From an uncultured bacterium (GTDB taxonomy: Bacteria; Cyanobacteriota; Vampirovibrionia; Gastranaerophilales; Gastranaerophilaceae), in the NCBI GenBank assembly GCA_902464375.1, contig CABQIM010000025.1:1-21044 (forward strand): 21,044 nt of DNA, read 5' to 3'. The notes under the pieces are model-generated. The model was not told the DNA's origin, did no database searches, and saw only the letters and a program-made list of their open reading frames with translations. Positions 6,834 through 13,253 of the stretch are shown here, in pieces. The stretch's first letter is position 1; every line of letters begins with the position of its first letter. A program made the position numbers and the translations under genes.

Positions 6834-7520
6834 ATGTCACAAGATAAAAATACTAGTAACAATCATTCATTAAGAGAACCTGAATTTTATAACAAATGGC
6901 GCAGTTTGTTTCAGTTTTTGGTAACTCACGTTTTTTACATGATTAGGTTTAAACTGGTTTATCGCTTAGAAGTTTATGGCAAAGAAAACATTCCTGATGA
7001 TAATAATTTTATTGTTGCTGCTAACCATCTTTCAACGCTTGATCCTCCGCTTGTGTGTGGAGTGATGAATAAGCCTGTTGCTTATATGGCGAAGAAAGAA
7101 TTGTTTGAAAATCCTTTCTTGTGCTGGTGGTTGAATTGGCTTGGTGCATTTGCAGTCGATAGAGAAAAACTTGGTGTTTCAACTATCAAAACAGTTAAGA
7201 ATTTGAAAAATACAGGATGGGTTCTTGGTATATTTCCACAAGGTACAAGACAAGAAGCTGGAGAAATAAGCCACATAACTAAAGGTTTTGCTTCTCTTGC
7301 AAAAAGTACTAAATGCGGTATTTTACCTGTTGGAATTACCGGCACACAAGAAGTAAAAAGATTTCCATTCAGTGGAAAAATTATAGTAAGAATCGGAAAA
7401 GTTATACCTTATACAGATAATGTTGCAGGTATGGTCGATGATTGGGAGCAATCAATAGAAGATTTGACCGGTTTTAAGTATGTAAAAGATGAAAAAGTAG
7501 AAGAAAAAGTTGGTTCGTAG
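6834..7520 (+). CDS. plsC: 1-acyl-glycerol-3-phosphate acyltransferase (PlsC family), first of two
   Basis: 228-aa membrane-associated acyltransferase, expected to add the second fatty acyl chain to lysophosphatidic acid in phospholipid synthesis. The four family motifs are in order: NHLSTLD (64-70, catalytic H-x4-D), GAFAVDR (104-110), FPQGTR (134-139) and ILPVGITG (163-170). An amphipathic or hydrophobic N-terminal stretch (about 26-44) would anchor it to the membrane. The start at 6834 is set by GAGGGG seven bases upstream. A leaderless start at the in-frame ATG 6816 would add six residues and cannot be excluded. Its paralogue begins 26 bp downstream in the same operon. Exact acceptor and acyl donor (acyl-ACP, acyl-CoA or acyl-phosphate) cannot be told from the sequence. 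Confidence 0.88.
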   Translation: MSQDKNTSNNHSLREPEFYNKWRSLFQFLVTHVFYMIRFKLVYRLEVYGKENIPDDNNFIVAANHLSTLDPPLVCGVMNKPVAYMAKKELFENPFLCWWLNWLGAFAVDREKLGVSTIKTVKNLKNTGWVLGIFPQGTRQEAGEISHITKGFASLAKSTKCGILPVGITGTQEVKRFPFSGKIIVRIGKVIPYTDNVAGMVDDWEQSIEDLTGFKYVKDEKVEEKVGS

Positions 7521-7546
7521 AATTAAGATATAGTTGGAAGGATAAA

Positions 7547-8218
7547 ATGGGAACAGAAAAAAATTATAACAGAAGATGCGAAAAAGATTACAGCGCCTTT
7601 AGAACATTCTATTATATGTTGTTTTTGGGTTTGGTTGTTTATCCTGTTACAAAATTGATGTATAACATAAAAATTGTTGGTAGAGAAAATGTTCCTAAAA
7701 ATCCACATGTCATATATGCAGGAAACCATGTATCTTATCTAGACCCACCGATTATATCTCTTGCTGCTTGGCGAAACGTTGCCTATATGGCAAAGCAAGA
7801 ACTTTTTAAGGATGATAATAAATTGCTAAGATTTCTTGTGCATACTCTAGGAGCGTTTGCTGTAAATCGTGATAAACCGGAAATTGCAACTTTTAAGACG
7901 GTTAAAGCTGTATTTAATACTCCTTGGTCGTTGGGAATTTTTCCTCAGGGTAGAATTATTAAAGAGCCTGTTATAAAAGATATTCATAAAGGATTTATTT
8001 TATTTGCAAAAAAATTTAAGGCTGATATTGTACCAGTTGGTATCAAAGGTTTTGACGGATATGCAAAAAAATTGTTCCAAAAACATATTACAGTAACAAT
8101 CGGTAAACCAATTTCTTATGAATTAGATGAAGATGTAATTCTAAAGGAATGGGCAAGACAAATTTGCGAATATACAGGGTTTGAAAATCAAATTGAAAGC
8201 GAAGTAGAAGCTTGTTAA
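7547..8218 (+). CDS. plsC: 1-acyl-glycerol-3-phosphate acyltransferase (PlsC family), second of two
   Basis: 223-aa paralogue of the preceding gene and the second gene of the operon, with a strong GGAAGGAT ribosome-binding site four bases before the ATG. Motif I is NHVSYLD (60-66, H-x4-D intact), motif II GAFAVNR (102-108) and motif IV IVPVGIKG (161-168). Motif III reads FPQGRII (132-138): the usual Thr of FPxGTR is missing, so substrate positioning may differ from the first copy. A hydrophobic segment near 22-38 probably associates with the membrane. The tandem pair may divide substrates, for example glycerophospholipid versus another lysolipid. That division of labour is inference. Confidence 0.85.
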   Translation: MGTEKNYNRRCEKDYSAFRTFYYMLFLGLVVYPVTKLMYNIKIVGRENVPKNPHVIYAGNHVSYLDPPIISLAAWRNVAYMAKQELFKDDNKLLRFLVHTLGAFAVNRDKPEIATFKTVKAVFNTPWSLGIFPQGRIIKEPVIKDIHKGFILFAKKFKADIVPVGIKGFDGYAKKLFQKHITVTIGKPISYELDEDVILKEWARQICEYTGFENQIESEVEAC

Positions 8219-8224
8219 AATGTG

Positions 8225-8251
8225 CTACGCACGTAGGTACTACGTACGTAG
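8225..8251. repeat. two stacked 12-bp palindromes
   Basis: CTACGCACGTAG (8225-8236, one mismatch from a palindrome) and CTACGTACGTAG (8240-8251, perfect palindrome) are separated by GTA, only 6 bp after the plsC stop codon. The pattern could form a hairpin or alternative cruciforms, or be the end of a repeat element. No T-run follows, so it is not a standard terminator. Confidence 0.55.
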
Positions 8252-8274
8252 ACATTGGGTCGGCTTTTATTAAT

Positions 8275-8412
8275 GGAAAATTGAAAGTGGAAAGTTGTTT
8301 TAAAATAGTTAGTAGTTGCAACTACAAGTAGGGCGCGTCCCCTCCCTTTATAGGGGGAGGGTAGAATTTCAAGTTGAGCTATGCGAAACTTAGAAATTCG
8401 GGTGGGGGCTAA
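8275..8412 (-). repeat. dispersed hairpin repeat, copy A
   Basis: The 54 bases 8338-8391 are identical to 20991-21044, and similarity continues leftwards to about 8275. Inside are a 14-bp palindrome (8312-8325), a CCCTCCC/GGGAGGG hairpin (8342-8361 region) and a long GAATTTC...GAAATTC stem (about 8364-8399). Its reverse complement shares ACCCACCCG and TTTCGC...AGCTCAA with copies C and D. It is non-coding. Most of the 333 bp between the plsC pair and the next gene is this element and its neighbours. Confidence 0.75.
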
Positions 8413-8426
8413 TTAAAAAAGTTAAT

Positions 8427-8443
8427 GGTGCATAAGATGCACC
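8427..8443. repeat. perfect 7-bp hairpin downstream of repeat copy A
   Basis: GGTGCAT (8427-8433) and ATGCACC (8437-8443) pair around AAG. Seven bases later five T's follow (about 8450-8454), so it may act as a weak terminator on the + strand for the acyltransferase operon, but the spacing is not ideal. Confidence 0.4.
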
Positions 8444-8551
8444 CTACGATTTTTAAATATAAACTTTTCGCAATATCTCTTTACAAACTAGCAATTTTTA
8501 TTTTTACACTACTTTATCTCTATGCAAAAGAATGAAAGGTTTTATAGTAGC

Positions 8552-9943
8552 ATGAATATTTTAGCACTGAATAATTTAAAATTAGGAAATTCTTATAACA
8601 ATCAAATTAAACAAAATAAAATGACAGTTCCGTCTTGGGGGCTAAAGATGAATGCACCATTGCGCGAAGATACTGTAACATTTTCTACACAGCCTCAAGC
8701 GCAGGATGTTGCGTTTAAAGCAACACCAACTGCAAAGTTTTTAACAACAAGAACCGGTGGAGTTTCAAAAGCTACAGCAAAAGAAATTAATGCTATTGCA
8801 GAAGAATCTCAACCTGCTATTCAAGCATTTATGAGAAGTATTTTTTCCGATTTAATAGTAACTGAAAAGAAACCAAATAACTTGATTGCATTTATTTCAG
8901 GTAGAGCAAAAAAACCTGATTCTATTGCAGAAAAAAGCAAAATCATGCAAGAAAATAAAAAAGTTGGCATATTGAAAAGAATGACAGACTTGAATGGTGT
9001 AAAAATTGTATTAACAGATGGTTCACGCAAAAATGTTCATAAAACATTAGGTATACTTTTAGATGCTGTTAAAAAAGGTTTGGTTTATGTAGAAGAAGTG
9101 GAACCAAAGCGACCAAAAGCTGCTGCAAAATTAAAAGGCAAAGAAAGGTCAAAATGGGATTATGCAGATCCAGCTTTCTTGCAAAAATTTATAAAAGAAG
9201 CTGAACAAGCTATGAAAAGACCTGTAACTTTTGAGGATCCGAGCACTGTATCCGGAACAAAAGCAAACTATACAGCTCTTCACTTTTTATTAAGACTTCC
9301 CGGACAAAAAAGACCATTTGAATTACAGCTAATGGGACCAAGTGTTGCAAAATTTAAGCATTTAGATGATATTTTATTTAAGATTTTGAATAACAAGAAT
9401 GTTGACAAAAAATATCAACCGATTGTCGACGTATTAAAACCTCTTGTAATGACTCAAGATGATAAAACGATGGCTAAGTATATAAAACTTCGTGATAAGA
9501 TGGATAAATTAAAATTTACACAAGCTGAATACGAAAAATTAACCGGTAGAATCACTATGGGTGATGAAAAATTGATTAAAGAAGCTGATTCTAAAGAATT
9601 TAGTGCAAAAGTAGATAGTTTACTTCGTTCGAAAGATGTTAAACGTGAAGATTTGAATATTTTAGCTGATAATGTTGAATTAGAAAGTGATTATCAGGAT
9701 AAAACTTTTGTTAAAAATTTCAGAACAAAGGTTGCACAGCACGATTTGTTTGCGGACTATAGAGCGGAAGCCTTTTTATTCCAAAGAACAAGACCGCCAA
9801 TAAAATACAGTGCGGATGATAGTCGTGAGTACTTCTTGCCTATGACGGTAGATTTACCTGGAGAATACGACTTGAACAAGCTTAATAGAATGTTGATTGA
9901 ATGCGAAAAAAAGGGTGCAAATTCTAAAACTACTAAAAAATAG
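8552..9943 (+). CDS. divergent RelA/SpoT-like (alarmone-synthetase fold) protein with unique N- and C-terminal regions
   Basis: 463 aa, probably cytosolic: no signal peptide or membrane helix is seen. Residues about 100-285 follow the motif order of the ppGpp-synthetase fold. ISGRAKKPDSIAEK (115-128) parallels ITGRAKHYFSIYNK in the neighbouring Rel enzyme. TDLNGVKIV (145-153) parallels the metal-binding D-x-x-x-V-R strand, NYTALH (239-244) parallels MYQSLH, and FELQL (256-260) supplies the E-x-Q pair. Differences are Lys for Arg after D146, no R-x-K-D motif, and a roughly 50-residue Lys-rich insertion before NYTALH. No HD hydrolase, TGS or ACT domain is present, and the last 175 residues match nothing I know. 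The N-terminus is Asn/Gln-rich and leads to VAFKA (53-57). An ATG ten codons upstream (8522) is possible; 8552 is preferred because GAAAGG lies 12 bp before it. Nucleotide transfer or toxicity is inference. Confidence 0.75.
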   Translation: MNILALNNLKLGNSYNNQIKQNKMTVPSWGLKMNAPLREDTVTFSTQPQAQDVAFKATPTAKFLTTRTGGVSKATAKEINAIAEESQPAIQAFMRSIFSDLIVTEKKPNNLIAFISGRAKKPDSIAEKSKIMQENKKVGILKRMTDLNGVKIVLTDGSRKNVHKTLGILLDAVKKGLVYVEEVEPKRPKAAAKLKGKERSKWDYADPAFLQKFIKEAEQAMKRPVTFEDPSTVSGTKANYTALHFLLRLPGQKRPFELQLMGPSVAKFKHLDDILFKILNNKNVDKKYQPIVDVLKPLVMTQDDKTMAKYIKLRDKMDKLKFTQAEYEKLTGRITMGDEKLIKEADSKEFSAKVDSLLRSKDVKREDLNILADNVELESDYQDKTFVKNFRTKVAQHDLFADYRAEAFLFQRTRPPIKYSADDSREYFLPMTVDLPGEYDLNKLNRMLIECEKKGANSKTTKK

Positions 9944-9978
9944 TAAAGTTTTGGATATGATAGTTTTATACTGATGAA

Positions 9979-10044
9979 ACCCACCCGCATTTGTACGGCT
10001 CACGTAGTTCGCCTACAACTTCGACCTCCCTAACAAGGGCGGTA
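9979..10044 (+). repeat. dispersed hairpin repeat, copy D
   Basis: Begins ACCCACCCGCATTT and ends with CGACCTCCCT...AGGGCGGTA, as in copy C (5927-5992). A GTAG/CTAC hairpin lies in its middle. It fills the gap between the RelA/SpoT-like gene and the convergent Rel gene. The T-run at 10054-10060 follows, so its terminal hairpin may also serve as a + strand terminator. Confidence 0.6.
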
Positions 10045-10058
10045 GATTTGATGTTTTT

Positions 10059-12266
10059 TTAGGATGAACTTTTCTTATTATGCTTTTTTTGCGGCTTGTT
10101 TGTCTTTTTGGTAAATTGTTGTGGATTTTTTGTATAAGATGTTTGAATTCTCTTAACACTGAAAACATCCGGCATAGACTGAAGTGCAATCATTACTTTG
10201 CGTAGTGTTTCAATGTTATCAAGTTCTATACCAAGCTCAATGATACCGACTTTACCTTTAGACTTAACATTAGCGGAAGTAATGTTGGTATTATTATCCG
10301 ATACAACTCCAATAACGTCTTTGAGCAATCCAAGCTTTTCTGCTGTTTCGATACGGATTGTTGTGCTGTATGTTTTGTTAACATTATTGCCTGACCAATG
10401 AATATCAATCAAACGTTCTACAGGAATGTTCTCTAAAGTTTTGCAATCAAGCCTGTGAACCGTAACACCCTTAGAACGCGTTACAACACCGATGATTGGT
10501 TCTCCTGGGATTGGTGAACAACATCTTGCAAAAGAATATAGTAGTCCTTCTAAGCCTACGATATCTTTTTCGGAAGCTTTTCTTGGTTTGTGAGGATTTG
10601 GTGCTTCCTGCTTTGGTGGTTTTCTTAATCTGTTAACAATTTTGTTAACTGTTGTTTCACCGTAACCCAATGCTGCAAATAAATCGTCAGCACTCACATA
10701 ATTCATTTGTTTTGCGACTTTTGCAAATTCACCATTTTTGACAAATTCATCAAAAACTGTCTTGGTTAATTCGTGTTCAAGGTTAGCTTTTCCAATTTCA
10801 ATATGGTCTTCACGTTTATTCTTTTTGTACCATTGACGAATTTTAGAAGCTGCTTGCTTTGTTACAACAAAGTTTAACCAGTCCAAACGTGGAGCAGAAA
10901 CTTTTGATGTCATAATTTCTACGATGTCACCGTTTTTGAGCTTGGTATCAAGTTGTGCAATTCTACCGTTAATCAAAGCTCCAACAGTCTTATGTCCGAC
11001 ATCAGAGTGAATACGATACGCAAAGTCAACCGGTGTAGCGTTTAGAGGTAAGTCTATTACATCGCCTCCAGGGGTGAATGCAAAAACTTGGTCAGAAAAT
11101 AAATCCATTTTTACAGAGTTAACAAAATCCTCTGCATTTTTTGTTTCTTTGTTATATTCAACCAGTTTGCGCATCCAAGAGAACTTGATATCACTAGCTG
11201 AATCCGCTTTCTTAGACCCTTTTTCTTTGTATCTCCAGTGTGCAGCAATACCATATTCTGCTATTTCATGCATTTCCCAAGTTCTAATCTGAACTTCCAA
11301 AGGTTTTTGCCTTGGACCAATTACAGAAGTGTGAAGTGATTGGTACATGTTTCCTTTTGGCATTGCAATATAATCTTTGAAACGCCCTGGAATTGGTTTG
11401 AATTGAGAGTGAATAAGCCCGAGCACTTCATAACATTCTTTTTCTGTATCAACGATTACACGTACTGCCGTAATGTCATATAAATCGTGGAATGCTACAT
11501 TCAGACGACGCATTTTATTGTAAATACTGAAATAATGCTTTGCTCGACCTGTTATTTGGGCATTAATCCCGCTTGCTTTAACATCTTTAGAAATCTTGTC
11601 AATAAGCAATTTAACGGTCATTTCTCGTTCAGCTTTTTTCTGTGAAACCAATTGAGCGATTTCATAATACTTATCTGGATGCAAATATTTTAGCGATAAA
11701 TCTTCCAATTCGGCTTTAATTTTACCGACACCTAAACGGTTTGCCAATGGCGCAAAAATATCAAGTGTTTCCTGCGCAATTCTCTGTTGTTTCACCGGTG
11801 TCATATAATTAAGAGTGCGCATATTATGGAGTCTGTCTGCAAGCTTAAGTAGAATTATTCTGACATCACTTGCCATTGCAATAAGCATTCGTCGAAAGTT
11901 TTCTGCCTGACGTTCTTCTGTCGATTTGAACTGCAATTTACCTAGTTTTGTAACACCTTGAACAAGATTAAGCACATCCTCTCCAAACAGTTCTTTGAGT
12001 TCTTCCGGCTTTGTGTCTGTGTCTTCCAGAATATCGTGTAAAAATCCTGCCATAAGCGTGTGCTTGTCAGCCCTCAAGGCGATTAATATTTTTACAACTT
12101 CCATTGGGTGAATGATATATGGTTCTTCAGAAACCCTATATTGTCCGGAATGAAGCTTTTTGGCAAATTCAAAAGCTTTTTCAAGCTCTGCAATATCGGC
12201 TTCCGGATATTGTTGTTCGATTAGTAGCGCTCTTATTTCGTCAAAAGTAATTACATATTGTTCCAT
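10059..12266 (-). CDS. rel: bifunctional (p)ppGpp synthetase/hydrolase, Rel/SpoT family
   Basis: 735-aa cytosolic stringent-response enzyme that makes and degrades (p)ppGpp, associating with ribosomes under amino-acid starvation. The HD hydrolase domain has H53, HD at 77-78 with E81 and D82, and D144. The synthetase domain has R241, K243, K251, D264, Y308 and E324/Q326. RFKD (295-298) is the R-x-K-D form typical of bifunctional Rel/SpoT rather than synthetase-only RelA. A TGS domain (about 390-453), a conserved Cys/zinc-finger region with RCCSPIPG (581-588) and a C-terminal ACT domain (about 633-708) complete the normal architecture. The last 25 residues form a Lys/Ser-rich tail. All catalytic residues expected for both activities appear intact. 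The mRNA is probably leaderless (promoter at 12276-12304). Confidence 0.97.
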   Translation of the reverse strand: MEQYVITFDEIRALLIEQQYPEADIAELEKAFEFAKKLHSGQYRVSEEPYIIHPMEVVKILIALRADKHTLMAGFLHDILEDTDTKPEELKELFGEDVLNLVQGVTKLGKLQFKSTEERQAENFRRMLIAMASDVRIILLKLADRLHNMRTLNYMTPVKQQRIAQETLDIFAPLANRLGVGKIKAELEDLSLKYLHPDKYYEIAQLVSQKKAEREMTVKLLIDKISKDVKASGINAQITGRAKHYFSIYNKMRRLNVAFHDLYDITAVRVIVDTEKECYEVLGLIHSQFKPIPGRFKDYIAMPKGNMYQSLHTSVIGPRQKPLEVQIRTWEMHEIAEYGIAAHWRYKEKGSKKADSASDIKFSWMRKLVEYNKETKNAEDFVNSVKMDLFSDQVFAFTPGGDVIDLPLNATPVDFAYRIHSDVGHKTVGALINGRIAQLDTKLKNGDIVEIMTSKVSAPRLDWLNFVVTKQAASKIRQWYKKNKREDHIEIGKANLEHELTKTVFDEFVKNGEFAKVAKQMNYVSADDLFAALGYGETTVNKIVNRLRKPPKQEAPNPHKPRKASEKDIVGLEGLLYSFARCCSPIPGEPIIGVVTRSKGVTVHRLDCKTLENIPVERLIDIHWSGNNVNKTYSTTIRIETAEKLGLLKDVIGVVSDNNTNITSANVKSKGKVGIIELGIELDNIETLRKVMIALQSMPDVFSVKRIQTSYTKNPQQFTKKTNKPQKKHNKKSSS

Positions 12267-12275
12267 AATAATGCT

Positions 12276-12304
12276 ATCATAGTGTTTTTTTAAGCATTTT
12301 GCAA
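12276..12304 (-). promoter_or_regulatory. promoter of rel, probably leaderless
   Basis: On the minus strand TTGCAA (12299-12304), a 17-bp spacer and TATGAT (12276-12281). Only 9 bp separate the -10 box from the rel ATG and there is no ribosome-binding site, so the transcript would start within about three bases of the start codon. Confidence 0.6.
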
Positions 12305-12364
12305 GTTTTTTGGCTCAAAATCGTGTATATGGATTAAAGCGGAGTGTATTGAACAAGGTGAAAA

Positions 12365-12393
12365 TTGACAAGGTAAATTGTGTTAAAGATAAT
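12365..12393 (+). promoter_or_regulatory. promoter in front of the 53-aa ORF
   Basis: A perfect TTGACA (12365-12370), a 17-bp spacer and GATAAT (12388-12393, one change from consensus). The ATG at 12400 lies 6 bp after the -10 box, so the mRNA would be leaderless. Confidence 0.55.
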
Positions 12394-12399
12394 AAAGTT

Positions 12400-12561
12400 A
12401 TGGAACAAGATGAATTAAGTAATTTTATTGATGGAGTTATTAATAACAATTTAGAACCCAAAGTTAATGAGGTCGTTGTAGGTGCTATTAATGTTAAGAT
12501 TATTGATTATTTAAATTCAAGGAATATCATTCTCATTATAATCTATTTCTTCAATTTTTAA
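12400..12561 (+). CDS. possible 53-aa small protein
   Basis: A short open frame between the divergent rel promoter and the end of the glycosylase gene. It has an acidic start (MEQDEL), an Asn-rich centre and a very hydrophobic C-terminus (about 42-53, NIILIIIYFFNF) that could insert in the membrane. There is no ribosome-binding site, but a near-consensus promoter places the transcription start on the ATG. An 8-bp AT-rich inverted repeat (12560-12567 with 12595-12602) follows its stop codon. The reading frame extends upstream to a TTG at 12310, but that would run through the promoter. No family recognised; it may be non-coding. Confidence 0.4.
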   Translation: MEQDELSNFIDGVINNNLEPKVNEVVVGAINVKIIDYLNSRNIILIIIYFFNF

Positions 12562-12601
12562 AATGTTTGTCCGATTTGAGATTTAATGCTTTTGAACATT
12601 T

Positions 12602-13195
12602 TTACAATTTATCAAATTCTCGTTTAATTTCTTGAATATCTTGCCACATAAGCCATTTAGGGCTGCCTTTGGTTCTTGCATCATTTCTAAGCAGGTATGA
12701 TGGGTGAAATATTGGCATCATTTTTGCACCAAAAACATCAACAATCGCATTTTCAGGATTGAACCATTTGCCACGAATTCTTGTGATTCCGCCAACATTA
12801 CCAAGAATTGATTGTACAGCTACATTTCCGCACAAAAGTATTATTTGGGGCTTAATGATTTCTATCTGTGATTTCAAATATTCCCAGCAAGCTTCTTTTT
12901 CTTCCGGCAGTGGATTTCTGTTATCAGGTGGTCGACATTTAATCGTATTACAGATGTAAACGTCTTTTTTACGTGTTAAACCGACAGCAGCAAAAATCCT
13001 GTCTAAAAGTTGTCCGGCTTTTCCGACAAAAGGTTTACCTTCCTTATCTTCATAAAATCCTGGGGCTTCGCCTATTAGCATAAGTTTAGAATTTGGAACA
13101 CCGTCATCAAAAACAATATTTGTACGAGTTTCACCCAAAGGACATTTATGACATCCCAAACACTTTTCTTTGACAGTTGTGAGTTGTTCGTACAT
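12602..13195 (-). CDS. type-4 (4Fe-4S) uracil-DNA glycosylase
   Basis: 197-aa DNA-repair enzyme that removes uracil arising from cytosine deamination or dUTP misincorporation. The four iron-sulfur ligands typical of family 4 are visible: C15-x2-C18, C87 (in NTIKCRPP) and C103 (in KEACWEY). The active-site motif GEAPG is at 42-46 followed by GKPFVGKAGQLLD, and the second motif HPSYLL is at 164-169. Length and motif order are normal. It lies 58 bp after the acyl-CoA synthetase gene on the same strand and is probably cotranscribed from 14960-14988. A GGGG sequence six bases before the ATG may be its ribosome-binding site. The similarity of this family to phage DNA-polymerase-associated UDG domains should not confuse the call: there is no polymerase region. 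Confidence 0.93.
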   Translation of the reverse strand: MYEQLTTVKEKCLGCHKCPLGETRTNIVFDDGVPNSKLMLIGEAPGFYEDKEGKPFVGKAGQLLDRIFAAVGLTRKKDVYICNTIKCRPPDNRNPLPEEKEACWEYLKSQIEIIKPQIILLCGNVAVQSILGNVGGITRIRGKWFNPENAIVDVFGAKMMPIFHPSYLLRNDARTKGSPKWLMWQDIQEIKREFDKL

Positions 13196-13207
13196 TTTAT
13201 ACCCCGA

Positions 13208-13241
13208 TTTTTGTAGGTTGGATTTACCAATCCGACAAAAA
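13208..13241. repeat. intra-operon hairpin between the synthetase and glycosylase genes
   Basis: TTTTTGT (13208-13214) pairs with ACAAAAA (13235-13241), and GGATT (13220-13224) with AATCC (13229-13233), separated by an internal loop. The segment GTAGGTTGG also appears in part (GTAGGTTG) at 5887-5894. There is no T-run on the minus strand after the stem, so read-through into the glycosylase gene is likely. It might stabilise or process the mRNA. Confidence 0.45.
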
Positions 13242-13253
13242 CTTTCACTTATA

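Noticed and set aside
8338..8391. C-rich/G-rich hairpin read as a transcription terminator
   Set aside because: No T-run follows on either strand, and the same 54 bp recurs at 20991-21044, so a repeat explains it better.
12310..12399. TTG-started upstream extension of the 53-aa ORF
   Set aside because: The extension contains the TTGACA...GATAAT promoter and begins beside the rel -35 box; no ribosome-binding site supports the TTG.
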